Shown here: one piece after another, positions 13,576 to 25,167 of the stretch | Numbering within the stretch: the first letter of the stretch is position 1 | Layout of the letters: the number at the start of each line of letters is the position of its first letter | DNA from: Aralia elata | Taxonomy: Eukaryota > Streptophyta > Magnoliopsida > Apiales > Araliaceae | Direction of reading: 5' to 3' | DNA: 64,000 nucleotides | NCBI GenBank assembly: GCA_034770075.1 | Contig: CM068380.1 | Span: forward strand, 24,358,638-24,422,637 | Notes under the pieces: generated by a model | The model's input: the letters and a program-made list of their open reading frames with translations, nothing else | What the model was told of the DNA's origin: nothing | Database searches by the model: none | Position numbers and translations under genes: made by a program

Positions 13576-13965
13576 GCCATGCGGGAGAGCTTGGGCCGAC
13601 CTGCTACCATGCTAGAGTTTTGGGATAGAGCCCACACGCCTAAGGAGTGTAGCATGTCTCCTGCAGCATTAGCTATACGGGTAAGACTAATATTAATTAA
13701 TTTTTAGTAATTATTAATATTATATAGTTATTAAAATGATTTAATTAACTCATATATACAAATTAAATTACAAGAATGATTTCAGAATCTTCGAAACCAG
13801 TGTGTAGCTGAGTTGCGGGATACTAGGGGGTTTCTAAGCCGCTAGATTCTACCATCCCTCCGCCCGAGATTGAATTATATCGGGATGAGGAGCTAAGACT
13901 ATGGGTCGCATCTTAGGATCCCCCTAGTAGCAATACCAGTAGGTATCGAGTGTTGGGCCTGTCGA
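13576..13965 (+). pseudogene. CACTA transposase-family gene, 5' exons
   Basis: An exon at 13576-13680 encodes GRPATMLEFWDRAHTPKE between an acceptor (TTATTAG) and a donor (GTAAGA). It matches the conserved GRxPTxxExFxxTHT-like block of plant En/Spm putative transposases (Transposase_24-like). The next exon from 13786 encodes LRNQCVAELRDTRG, and after a frameshift PPPEIELYRDEELRLWVAS, then a TAG, and RYRVLGL. Athila element A begins at about 13951-13965 and separates this from the last exons at 27171. The gene is non-functional. Its role in the family is not well defined; it may be an accessory rather than the DDE transposase. Confidence 0.7.
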
Positions 13966-14671
13966 GACACGACCAAGCAGGCGCACGGGACAGTCAGACA
14001 GGCGCAGGGCACGGGCGCATGGGGCTCGACAGGCTGGCGCGCGTAGCGTGCGACACCAGGCCGCGGGCGTGGGTGAGCGGCAGGCGTTAGGGCCTGGGCG
14101 CGCGTGCGCCAGGCGGCGTGCGGGCGCGCCAAACTTCTTGAGTGCGATTCCAGCTGGTCTTTCGGTGTGATCTGAGTAGATTTTTGACCCAAAATCTGAT
14201 TTTTGCTAGGGTTTTCATGGAGATACTATATAATATCTCATTGGAACTTCATATTTAACATCTAGGGATTGGGAGACTACACTAAAACATTAATTTGAGA
14301 GCAAAAGTGCTGCAATACAAGGAAAAACTCAGCACAAGCTAATGAACCAAGAAAGAAAGGATTGTTAAGGCATAGCTAGACCTAAGGAGGCTGCCCATAC
14401 ATCACCAATAAGAGCTTGAGGGCTGCAATTCAAGAAAATTTCCAGCAACAAGCTAAGAATCAAAAGGAGAAAAGAATGCCAAAGGAAGAGAAAAAGCTAA
14501 AAATTGACATCAACCAAGCAAGCAACATATGAACATCTTCAAAATGGGTTTTATCATCTCTAGCTTTCTTTTGAATTTCTATTTTTATTTCATGATGTAC
14601 ACCATGTGTTTGATGTTTTGCTTAGCTACCATAAACTAGAGCTTGTATTCTAAGATTTCAATGGAACCTAA
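13951..14671 (+). repeat. Element A 5' LTR, first piece
   Basis: It aligns with about 25590-26341 of the 3' LTR, for example 'gagtgcgattccagctggtc' and 'ctagggattgggag'. The first 190 bases are GC-rich and built from short GGGCGC/GCAGGCGC repeats that differ strongly between the LTRs. It stops at CCTAA, the target of element B. Confidence 0.8.
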
Positions 14672-16571
14672 TGTTGTCCGATTAATATAACGACAATTTA
14701 CGCGCAAGTATACGCGGTCAACAAATAATAAAGTGTAAGTAGAGTATCGATCCCATGAAGAATTATTACTACTCTTTTCTAAGTACTAACCTTTTATCAA
14801 CTCAATATTATTTAAATAAATGATAGTTGTTTTTGTTGTTTTGCATTAATGAAGATGACAAATAATCTAAGAACTATAGAAAGCATTAAGATAATGAAAT
14901 CAAATAATAACAAGTCTAAGATTGTAATTTCCCCCAACACTTCATTTGAATGTCCTAACTCTCTCTTTTCAACTAGTTAAATCACAAGAATTGATATCCG
15001 AGAAATCACTAGTATGTCTAAGCCTCTCTCGATGGTCAAATACGTATTTCCCATTACGGCGTATAGATATATCTCTATTCTACACACTAGCAAGATTCTC
15101 ATATCAAGAATAATTAGTAAGGTGTATGTCACAAAACCTCATTAACTACTCCATCAATTACCAATTTTCGTAATAGAAATCATTAAGCATGGATTCTCCA
15201 AAGGATACATGTGATATTTAGGTATATGTCTATCCTAAATACAATCAAATTATCCATTCATGAGGGTAATTAATAAAACACACGTCACTTAATTTCATAA
15301 ATTACCCATAGTAATATCTAATTTTCACATGATATCATAACAAGGTCTCAACCTATACTTCCTCTCTCAATTCTATATAAGTTCCCAAGGTAATTTCTAG
15401 CTAGGTAATTAATATATAAAGCATAAATTATGATATCCAATCACAAATAATTAATCTACATCAAAGAGAGAGCATTCAATTCAAACTATGTATTGGGTTC
15501 TATTGAAATCTTAGAAAATTAGTTCTAGTTCATGGGAATTACAATAAACATCAAATTTGATCTATACATCATGATGGAATTACAAATTAAGAAGAGAATA
15601 CTAGAGATAGAATGATAAAACCCCTTAAGAAGATATTCAATGGTTGCTTGATGGGTTGATTCTTGTTCTCTAGCTTTCCCTCAAGATTTGATACTCCTTG
15701 CTCTTCTTGCTCCTTGAACTTTGCTGATTTTTCCTTGAATTGCAGCACTTTTGCTCTTAATTTGATGTTTATGGAAGTCTCCCTTTCTCTAGAATTGATG
15801 TTAGAAGTGTTAGATGGTGTTAGAATACCTATATGAGTCGCCCCCTTGGTGTTATATGAGATGGGTATGTGAAACCCTAGCTTAGATATCAAACATTGGC
15901 CAAAAATCGCGAAAATCTGGACTGCATCCAGGGAGTTACCGCCCCGGCGGTGGAATAGTGCTAGAATCTACCGCCCCAACGATAGAATAGTATACCCTGA
16001 ATCAGTTTCGACGTCTGTTGGAAAAATGGTCATAACTTCTTCGTTCGAACTCGGATTAAGGCGATTAAGTAGGCTATGAAAATCTAAGAAGTAGCTCTAC
16101 AACTTTCATAACTGGAGCTCGTCGAGATAATGGTCGGAGCATGGCTCAAATTGAGCCCGAAGCAACTGCTGTGTAAAATTCATACAAAATCCGATGGTAA
16201 AATGACCATAATTCTCTCATACGAACTTCAAATTGGATGATTTCAGATATTCTGGAAAGCTAAGACAAAGATATACAACTTTCGTTCTTTGCGTTTTGAG
16301 AGATTCGGATTGCATCATGGGTCAAATTGAGAAACAAGCAGCCGGAATGCCAAATTCGAGCCAAAAACGCAACGATCCAAGGGACCTTTCTTTCAATTCC
16401 TACAAAACAAAGTAAAAATACATAAAAGCACACAAAAACATATAAAAGTAATACAAAACTATATTACACAACAATAAGATGAAAACACATAAAACCAAAC
16501 GAAATGACTTAGGATTTACAAATTATCAAGCTCAAAAGCACTTAATTTGTGTGTATAAAACACACTCATCA
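14672..16571 (-). repeat. Element B 3' LTR (left copy)
   Basis: It begins TGTTGTCCGATT and ends CTCATCA on the plus strand, so on its own strand it reads TGATGAG...GACAACA. It holds a GC-rich hairpin at 15938-15951 (ACCGCCCCGGCGGT) whose second copy at about 15970 is damaged. On the element's strand the adjoining purine tract, TTTAAGTTTGGGGGTATT (16572-16590), is the polypurine tract. Confidence 0.9.
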
Positions 16572-18746
16572 AATACCCCCAAACTTAAACCTTTGCTTGT
16601 CCTCAAGCAAAACACACAAACTATAAAAATTAAACATTTCTAAATAAACTAACTTGAGCAATGAATTAAAAATCTAACCAATGGTCTCAAAGCATAAACA
16701 CATGAAAACTCAAGGAAACTTTCAAAACGTTGGAAGTTTAGATTTACAATTAGCTAGTCATAGCTTGCTCTAGATCCCTTCCGTGTATGTATGTGAGTAC
16801 CCAATAGCACTAAACCAATCAAGCTCGGGTGAAGCTATGCAACCACATTACCTTATGAAATAATCAAAATAAACCACAAAACCTACATGCTTAACACATC
16901 ACTCAATACAAAGGTATAAAAATCACAATTTCCAAAAATATGAAATCAAAAGACTCTAGGTAAGTGCATTTTATGCTCCATCTTATCCTAAGTCCACTCT
17001 TGTGGGTGAGTGCGTTTTACGCTCCATCTCAACCCAACGCAAGATTTGATAAACATAGATGTCTTGCTTTTATCAAAATGATAAGAGAGTGCGTTTTACG
17101 CTCTATCTCTCCTACGCATGTGTCCATGAGTGAGTGCATTTTATGCTCCATCTCAACTCACCACGTGACCATCAATTCAAACGCAACAAATTTGGACACC
17201 TTGCTTTGAGTGTTGTTTAAACGAGTTATAGAGTTTATAGATATTTCCCACAAGCATTCGGTTATAAAAACCTTCAATAAGCATACAACTAGCTCAATAC
17301 TCATGGGTAGGTGCAAAAGAGTGAAAGGTAGTATAAGTAAAACAATAACCACAATAACGATTAAGCACAAATACTAAGCAACATTTATCCATTTTCCATA
17401 AGTTAGAAACTATTCAATCAAGTTCTTATCATAGACCATGAATTGTAGTTCAAATCAAATTAAAACAATGCTCAAGAGACACGTCTTAAAAATAAATTAT
17501 TATTTTTTCAAAATAGCAAAAAAAATATTAAAATCCACAAATAACTAACACATGTTATGTAACTATGATGCCAATGCTATATGATCCACCCCCAAACTCA
17601 AAGTGAACAATATCCTCATTGTTTATAAGATAAAGAAATGAAAACTGAGAACTTCCTTGATTGGCCAAGCGTCATGCTCAACCATAGCCTTCTAAACATT
17701 TGAGTATGATGGTGGATAAACTGGTAACGGTTATGGCTCAATAACATGCATTGGGGCGACATTCGGATAATAACCAAGCAATTCCTTACCAAACATTGCT
17801 CAATCAGGCCAAATTTCTTTTAGACAAATCGTTGACTACGTGATGTGCGCTAACTAAAATTCTTCATTAAATACCTCCCCCAAACTCAGTTTCAACAAAA
17901 ATTGCTAAGTTATTATAATATTCAATCAAATCATAGCAATGAATAACCCAAAATCCTCCAATTGAGCCAACATAAACTCAATTGGGCAACCAATTTACAT
18001 TTATCCAAATTTCAACAATGTATAATTACCCAATACAAATCCAAGTAAAACAGTTAACTAACCAAGATACCCATCACAATTGACAATTTGATCTTACTTG
18101 AATGCAATAATTGGAATGAGTACCTTGCTTTGTGTTGGCAAAAGAAGTTATTCGTTTAGTACCTTTAATTTGGAGATGAATCATTTTGAATGCTCAGTGG
18201 GTTAAGATGAATCCATGTGGGAGAGGGAAAGAATGAGTTTGGAAGTGTGAATGACAATACAATCCGGCTTGGGAAGAAATAATTTTTTTTTTACGCTCGC
18301 CTGGGCGAGAAAATCCTGCCTTGTGAGCTCGCCGGGGTGAGCTCGCGCCGGGGTGGGAAATTGTACTGTGTTTTGCCGCCGGGGCGAGCTCGCGCCGCGG
18401 CGAGAATTTTGTTCTTCAATTTGCCGCCGAGGCGCCAACCCCCTATATCCCAAAACTTAATTTTTCACAATTCAAAGCAATGGCCATCCTCAACACACCC
18501 AACCTGATACAATGCAACATACCAAGCATACATTAGACAATTTGAGCGAAGAATGGTCCTATAAAGCAAATTGAACTCACAAGATAAACTAATAAAAACA
18601 CATACATTTAAAACTTAGACACTTAAAATTTTGAAACTTGCGAAATTGAGATATAACAACTAACATAAAGGTTACGAATAGAGATAATGGGTTGCCTCCC
18701 ATCAAGCGCTTGGTTTATAGTCCTCGGCTTGACTAACTTCCTGTTT
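16572..18746 (-). other. Element B non-coding 3' internal region
   Basis: No credible protein is seen in these 2.2 kb. The region carries four copies of a short palindromic repeat at about 16966-17160 (core GAGTGCGTTTTACGCTC). It also carries GC-rich CTCGCC/GGCGAG repeats at about 18295-18430, and a block at 18689-18720 containing GGGTTGCCTCCCA. The first and third occur also in element A, so they are conserved parts of the family rather than random filler. Confidence 0.65.
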
Positions 18747-19772
18747 TTATCCAATTCCCCTTCGATAATTGAGGAACCCACCATCCATTGATAGCCATGT
18801 AATATTTGAGGGTTTCTCCTCAATAAGGGTCATTGAATCATGTTCACCTAGCTTGGTACTTTTAGGCACAACCTCACTTAAGAACTTCACAAAACTAAGT
18901 GATTGTTCCATTGTGTCTGTGAAAAGAATGTTGAATTGAAGCTCCTCAAACACAATAGAATTTTCAGCTTTCTTCTCTTGGACCCCTAATTCATCACACC
19001 ATGGGTTCAAATTTATATTAGCTCTATTGTCACATAGAGCCTTGCCTAAGACATAACTACCAATTGGGCACGGGACTGCAAAACCAACTGGATTCTGGAA
19101 CTTTGGTGGAGAAGGCACTTGGAGTATTAATACAATCGGCTCATCTTTGTTGGAACTCAAAGCTGGATCTTCGGCCTCCTTTTCCCACTCCCCACTTGTC
19201 TCCCCACTTTCGACATCTTGTAGCTCATCTAGTTGCAGATTTTGCGTGGGTCGCCCATCAATCTCAGGAACCATGTCATTGGGCCATGCTTCTTGATAGT
19301 TATTATTGAAGGCAATGATAAGCTGTCCCACCTGGTTCTCGAGATTTCGAATTGACATCTCCTGACTTTTCAACATCTCCGCATTCGAAGCCATGATCTT
19401 GGACACAAGTTCCTCAAATTTTGACATTCCTTCTTCTTGAGTAGGAGCTTGATTCTGAGATTCAAGAGTGTATGATGGGCATGGAGCATAACATTGATCA
19501 TCATAATTGTAGCTCCATGCAGTATCCGGGTGATACCCCCAATCTTGGTGATAATCGGGATAATCATAGTTATTGAGGTAATCACCACCGTAATGTACCG
19601 ACCCAAAACTGACAGTGCATTGATGACTCGGATGATTGTCAGCACAATAATCACAAGTAACTATTATACCTTGAGTGCTCTCTACTACTAAAGCATCCAA
19701 CTTCCTTGATAGTGTTTCAAATTGTGCTAACAATGCAAAAAATGCATTGAGTCCATCAATCCCAGTTTCCAT
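18747..19772 (-). pseudogene. Element B gag-protease remnant, 341 codons
   Basis: The open frame starts at ATG 19770-19772. It contains a zinc-knuckle-like CDYCADNHPSHQC near residue 40, a Tyr/Asp-rich stretch, and a helical segment SIRNLENQVGQLI (about residues 142-154) typical of the Athila gag tail. A protease-like segment GKALCDNRANINLNPW follows at about residue 250. In Athila proteins this place reads CDLGASINL; here LGA is replaced by NRA, so the aspartic protease should be inactive. It ends with EEKPSN and unrelated residues, without reverse transcriptase. It is a shortened, probably dead gag-PR fusion, although the reading frame is open and could still give a structural protein. Confidence 0.75.
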
Positions 19773-19956
19773 TGGTTAAGTAATACTTGTGTACGGCCAT
19801 TGATCAACAAAGTCATCCATGATGTACCTTGTAAACAAGAAAGCATTAAAACAGAAAAATAAATGATAAAATAAACTAAAAGCAAATTTATATACAAGTT
19901 TAAATTAAGACTAATTTGATTATGCCTAATATTGGAAAAACACTAGAAAAATAATT

Positions 19957-19974
19957 TCCCCGGCAACGGCGCCA
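19957..19974 (-). other. Primer-binding site, tRNA-Asp
   Basis: On the minus strand this is TGGCGCCGTTGCCGGGGA, complementary to the 3' end of plant tRNA-Asp. It lies six bases from the LTR end at 19981. Athila elements are known to use tRNA-Asp, which supports the family call and orientation. Confidence 0.9.
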
Positions 19975-19980
19975 AAAACT

Positions 19981-21878
19981 TGTTGTCCAATTAATATAAC
20001 GACAATTTACGCGCAACTATACGCAGTCAACAAGTAATAAAGTGTAAGTAGAGTATCGATCCCACGAGGAATTATTACTAATCTTTTCTAAGTACTAACC
20101 ATTTATCAACTCAATCTTATTTAAACAAATGATAGTTGTTTTTGTTGTTTTGCATTAATGAAGACGACAAATAATCTAAGAACTATAGAAAGTATTAAGA
20201 TAATGAAATCAAATAATAACAAGTCTAAGATTGCAATTTCCCCCAACACTTCATTTGAATGTCCTAACTCTCTCTTTTCAACTAGTTAAATCACAAGAAT
20301 TGTTATCCGAGAAATCATTAGTATGTCTAAGCCTCTCTCGATGGTCAAATATGTATTCCCCATTACGGCGTATAGATATATCTCTATTCTACACACTAGC
20401 AAGATTCTCGTATCAAGAATAATTAGTAAGGTGTATGTCACAAAACCTCATTAACTACTGCATCAATTACCAACTTTCGCAATAGAAATCATTAAGCATG
20501 GATTCTCCAAAGGATATATGTGGTATTTAGGTATATGTCTATCCTAAATACAATCAAATTGTCCATTCATGAGGGTAATAAATAAAACACACGTCACTTA
20601 ATTTTATAAATTACCCATAGTAATATCTAATTTTCACATGATATCATAACAAGGTCTCAACCTATACTTCCTCTCTCAATTCCATATAAGTTCCCAAGGT
20701 AATTACTAGCTAGGTAATTAATATATAAAGCACAAATTATGATATCCAATCACAAATAATTAATCTACATCAAAGAGAGAGCATTCAATTCAAACTATGT
20801 ATTGGGTTCTATTGAAATCTTAGAAAATTAGTTCTAGTTCATGGGAATTACAATAAACATCAAATTTGATCTATACATCATGATGGAATTACAAATTAAG
20901 AAGAGAATACTAGAGATAGAATGATAAAACCCCTTAGGAAGATATTCAATGGTTGCTTGATGGGTCGATTCTTGTTCTCTAGCTTTCCCTCAAGATTTGA
21001 TACTCCTTGCTCTTCTTACTCCTTGAACTTTGCTGATTTTTCCTTGAATTGCAGCACTTTTGCTCTTAATTTGATGTTTATGGAAGCCTCCCTCTCTCTA
21101 AAATTGATGTTAGAAGTGTTAGATGGTGTTAGAATACCTATATGAGCCGCCCCCTTGGTGTTATATGAGATGGGTATGTGAAACCCTAGCTTAGATATCA
21201 AAAATTGGCCAAAAATCGTGAAAATCTAGATTGCATCTAGGGAGTTACCGCCCCGGCGGTGGAATAGTGTTGGAATCTACCGCCCCGGCGGTAGAATAGT
21301 ATACCCCGAATCAGTTTCGACGTCTGTTGGAAAAATGGCCATAACTTCTTTGTTCGAACTCGGATTAAGGCGATTAAGTAGGCTATAAAAAGCTAAGAAG
21401 TAGCTCTATAACTTTCATAACTGGAGCTCGTCGAGATAATGGCCGGAGCAACTTAAATTGAGCCTGAAGCAACTGCTGTGTAAAATTCATATAAAATCCG
21501 ATGGTAAAATGACCATAACTCTCTCATATGAACTTCAAATTGGATGATTTCGGATATTCTGGAAAGCTAAGACAAAGATCTACAACTTTCGTTCTTTGAG
21601 TTTTGAGAGATTCGGATTGTATCATGGGTCAAATTGAGAAACAAGCAGCTGGAATGCCAAATTCGAGCAAAAAACGCAACGATCCAAGGGGCCTTTATTT
21701 CAATTCCTACAAAACAAAGTAAAAACACATAAAAGCACACAAAAACATATAAAAGTAATACAAAACTATATTACACAACAATAAGATGAAAACACATAAA
21801 ACCAAACGAAATGACTTAGGATTTATAAATTATCAAGCTCAAAAGCACTTAATTTGTGTGTATAAAACACACTCATCA
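19981..21878 (-). repeat. Element B 5' LTR (right copy)
   Basis: It matches 14672-16571 along its whole length with scattered substitutions. Two GC-rich hairpins are intact here: ACCGCCCCGGCGGT at 21247-21260 and CTACCGCCCCGGCGGTAG at 21277-21294. Short open frames of 60-100 codons recur at the same place in both LTRs (near 15587-15892 and 21016-21201), but they differ in length and look incidental. Confidence 0.9.
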
Positions 21879-22714
21879 CCTAACACATAGTTTGAATTGA
21901 TTTCTCTCTCTTTATTATTAATTACTCATTTGTTAATTAAATATCCTTATTTATGCTTCATATCTTAATTGCCTAGCTAGTAATTACTGTGGGAACCTAT
22001 ATGAACTTGACGAACGGATTATAATGTTTAGACCTTATTATGATATCATGCAAAAGTTAAAGATTGTTGTGGGTTATTAATTGAGATTAAGTAACGTGTG
22101 TCTTGTTGATTATCCTCAATGATAGGTAACTTGATAGTATTTAGGATAGACGTATACCTAGATCCCGTGTGCAAACCAATGGAGAATCTATTCTTATTGA
22201 CTTCCTATGTGAAAGTTGGTAATTAAAGAGACGGTAAATGAGATTTAGTGACACGTCTCTTATTATTGTTCTTGAAATTGGTCTCTTGATAGTGTTTAGG
22301 ATAGACATATACCTACATGTTGCATTAGGAAGATTCGAATTTGACCATCGACAGAGGCTTATAAGTAACTTTTATTTCTCGGTTGACAATTCTATATTGT
22401 TAATTAGTTCAAATGAAAGAGTTAGGATATTCAAATGAAGTGTTGGGGGAAATTGCAATCTTAGATTTCTTAATATTAGAGTATAATTATCTTATAAGCT
22501 TTCCGTATTTTCTTGATTATTATTATCTTAGTCATTACCAAACAACAAAAACTCAATTCATCAATTGTCTAAATAAAATCGAGACGAAATATAGTTTGTA
22601 CTTGGAATACACTAGAGATAATTCCTTGTGGGTTCTACAACTCTATCTTATCACTTTATTACTTGTTGACCGTGTATACTTGCGCGTATTTTTCGGTTGT
22701 AAAATCGACCAACA
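21879..22714 (+). repeat. Element A 5' LTR, second piece
   Basis: It continues the LTR interrupted at 14671 and matches 26338-27170 of the 3' LTR, ending in AAAATCGACCAACA. Confidence 0.85.
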
Positions 22715-22720
22715 AGTTTT

Positions 22721-22738
22721 TGGTGTCGTTGCCAGGGA
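22721..22738 (+). other. Primer-binding site of element A, tRNA-Asp-like
   Basis: TGGTGTCGTTGCCAGGGA differs from the tRNA-Asp complement TGGCGCCGTTGCCGGGGA by three changes, each explainable as C-to-T or its complement. It follows the LTR end by six bases, the same spacing as in element B. Confidence 0.8.
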
Positions 22739-22851
22739 ATTGTTCTTCTAGTGTTTTTTCAATATTAATGACTATCAAATTGGTCTTAATTTAGACTTGT
22801 AAATAATTTTCTTATTAGTATTTTGTTTTGTTTTGATTTTGTTTTTAGTTA

Positions 22852-23838
22852 ATGGATAAGCATAACTATCAATGGGATTATGAGGGGACGAGACAACCAA
22901 GTTCGTCAAAACTTCTTGAGCAATTACAAGAACAAGTTGCAACGCTTTCAAGGGCTGTTGACACTCTTGAAGGCCAGTCCACTCAAAATGCCTACAGTCA
23001 GAATCAAGCTGACTACTACCCAAACTACTATCAACCGGGTTGGCAAGATCATCCAAGCTTTTCATAGAACAACAATCAAGATCAATTATTTGATTCAAGT
23101 CTCTCATGCCATTCAGAATTTTCATTCCATCCTCCACCGCAAATAGAGGATACATCTAATTTGGAGGAGATTCTTTCCATGCACTTAGAGCAATAAGATT
23201 CATTACAAAACCTCGAGAACCAAATGGCACAACTTGTCGAGGCTATGCTTATTCACCCGCAAAGCACTTTACCTTGCATTACACAGATTAACCCTATAGA
23301 GGAAGGTGAAGAGCAATGTATGGTGAATTCATATAAATGTGACGAAGAGGAAAGAATGAGGGAGGAGCTCATGACTAGGAACATATCTCATATCTCTCAA
23401 AATGAGGTTAGGATGACAAATCTACAAGCTTCAGTGCAGAGCATCATGAACTATGTTGCCAATACTTACATTATTCACTCGCAAAACATCATTCTTAGCG
23501 ATATAGAGATTAACCCTATAGAGGAAAGTGAAGAGCAGTGCATGGTGGATGAACATGGAAGTGGCGAGGAGTTACACGAAGCTATTGAAGAAGATTTTAA
23601 GAGTGTACATCCTATTGTGGATGTTAATTCTGAGGATGATGAAACGAGGAGCATGAATGGGGATTATGAAAAGGAAATTGAAGATCAAGAAGTCACATTC
23701 GAGGTTTTCAAAGCCATCAAGCACCCATTAGTTCATGAAGAATTTCTCCATGTTGATCTTGATGAAAGTGCAATAATGAATAAAGCGGATGAGAAAAGCT
23801 TATTTTTGCCACCGGTTGAAGCTAAGTTTAAGGGTTGA
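22852..23838 (+). pseudogene. Element A gag/protease remnant
   Basis: One frame runs from ATG 22852 to a TGA at 23838 and contains two in-frame stops, TAG at 23065-23067 and TAA near 23195. The N-terminal part has a coiled-coil-like LLEQLQEQVATLSRAVDTLE and a Tyr/Gln/Pro-rich tail typical of Athila gag C-termini. A repeated acidic motif, INPIEEGEEQCMV and INPIEESEEQCMV, lies at about 23287 and 23512. Near the end comes QEVTFEVFKAIKHP, which resembles the segment that follows the protease in Athila polyproteins. The catalytic protease residues and all downstream enzymes are missing. The frame is a deletion derivative. Confidence 0.65.
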
Positions 23839-25167
23839 CAATCAAACATGCATGCCATGCAAATCAAAGAAAGAACAGCGAGGCGGCGTGCAATGGTCAT
23901 TTTTACAATTGAGCGGGATTGAAACGAAATAAAGGAGTCGGGCTAACGACTATAAAACAAGCGCTTCTTGGGAGGCAACCCAAGTTTATCGTTTTGCTTT
24001 TGTTTTTGTTTAATTGCATTTTAATTTCTTTAATCATCTATTTTCAGGTATGCCCCCAACTTAAAGGCATTAAAACATGATATCAATGGCGCTTGACACG
24101 TTCTCGGGGAAGTCTTCTATTTTAATTTTTCCTGTATCAGACATTAAGGACAATGTCAAATTTAAGTTTGGGGGTGGTACTTCGTATTTGCGTATTTGTG
24201 TGTTTTTATTTTAGTTTTTGTGTGTTTTTCTTTTTATTTAAAAAAATTGTAGGTTGTGTCCCTTGAGCATTGTTTTAATTTGATTTGAACTATAATACAT
24301 GGTCAATGATAATTGCTTGTTTGAAGAGAGTCTAACTCATGAGAAGTAGACAATTGTTGCTTAGTCTTTATGCTTATCGTTATTGGTTATTAGTTTGCTT
24401 ATGTGTCCTTTCACTTTTATGCACTTACCCATGAGTATAAAGCTAGTTGTATACTTAGAGAAGACTTTTATAACCGAATGCTTGTGGGAGATATCTATAA
24501 GCTCTAGAACTCGTTTGAACATCACTCGAAGTAATGTACCCAAATTTGATTGGTTTGATTTGTTGGTCATGTGGTGAGTTGAGATGGAGCGTAAAACGCA
24601 CTCACTCATAAACATGTGCTTAAGGGAGATAGAGCGTAAGATGCATTTTCCTATGTATTAAAGAAAAAGAAAAGATAGCTATATTGAAAATCTTTTATGG
24701 GTTGAGATGGAGCGTAAAATGCACTTACCCATAAGAGTGGGCTTAGGTTGAAATAAAGCATAAAATGCGTTCGCCTAAAGTCCTTTGATCTCTAAATTTT
24801 TGGAAATTTGTGATTTGTGTACAATTACAGTGAGTGATGTGTAAGCATATAGTTTTTGAAGTTTATTTTGATTTCTTTCATAAGGTAATATGGTTGCATA
24901 TGTTCATCCGAGCTACAAGTGATTTAGTGTTATTGGGTACTCACACACACACACACGAAAGGGGCCTTAAGCAAGTGATGACTAGCTAATTGAAATGTTA
25001 GACATGCAACGCTTGTTTATTTTCTTGAGTTCCATGTGTTGATGCCTTTGAGACCATTGTCGGCTTATTAATTCATTACTCAAGTTAGGTTGTATTAGAA
25101 GTTTTTGAATTGTTTAGTTTAGGTTTGTTTTGCTTGAGGAAAAGTAAATATTTAAGTTTGGGGTATT
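23839..25167 (+). other. Element A non-coding 3' internal region
   Basis: No protein is evident. A perfect hairpin CTTGGGAGGCAACCCAAG lies at 23967-23984, next to ACAAGCGCTT. Four copies of the GAGCGTAAAACGCACTC-type palindrome lie at about 24580-24775. Both blocks recur in element B. The polypurine tract TTTAAGTTTGGGGTAT at 25151-25166 adjoins the 3' LTR. Confidence 0.65.

Larger units (their letters stand above)
14672..21878 (-). mobile_element. Athila-derived non-autonomous LTR element B
   Basis: It is flanked by CCTAA at 14667-14671 and 21879-21883; the uninterrupted 3' LTR of element A has a single CCTAA at the same place, which proves the insertion. Its LTRs are 14672-16571 and 19981-21878, about 1.9 kb each and clearly similar throughout. 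The tRNA-Asp primer site and the gag/protease frame show it lies on the minus strand. The internal region is only 3.4 kb and holds no reverse transcriptase or integrase, so it is non-autonomous. Confidence 0.92.

Noticed and set aside
13899..14192. Minus-strand Pro/Arg/Ala-rich protein
   Set aside because: It spans the GC-rich repeats of the element A LTR and the adjoining CACTA exon; the translation is composition-driven. The frames at 25430-25724 are the same case.
15587..21201. Short minus-strand frame repeated at 15587-15892 and 21016-21201 as a conserved small protein
   Set aside because: Both lie at the same place in the two LTRs of element B and differ in length; similarity comes from the LTR, not from coding constraint.
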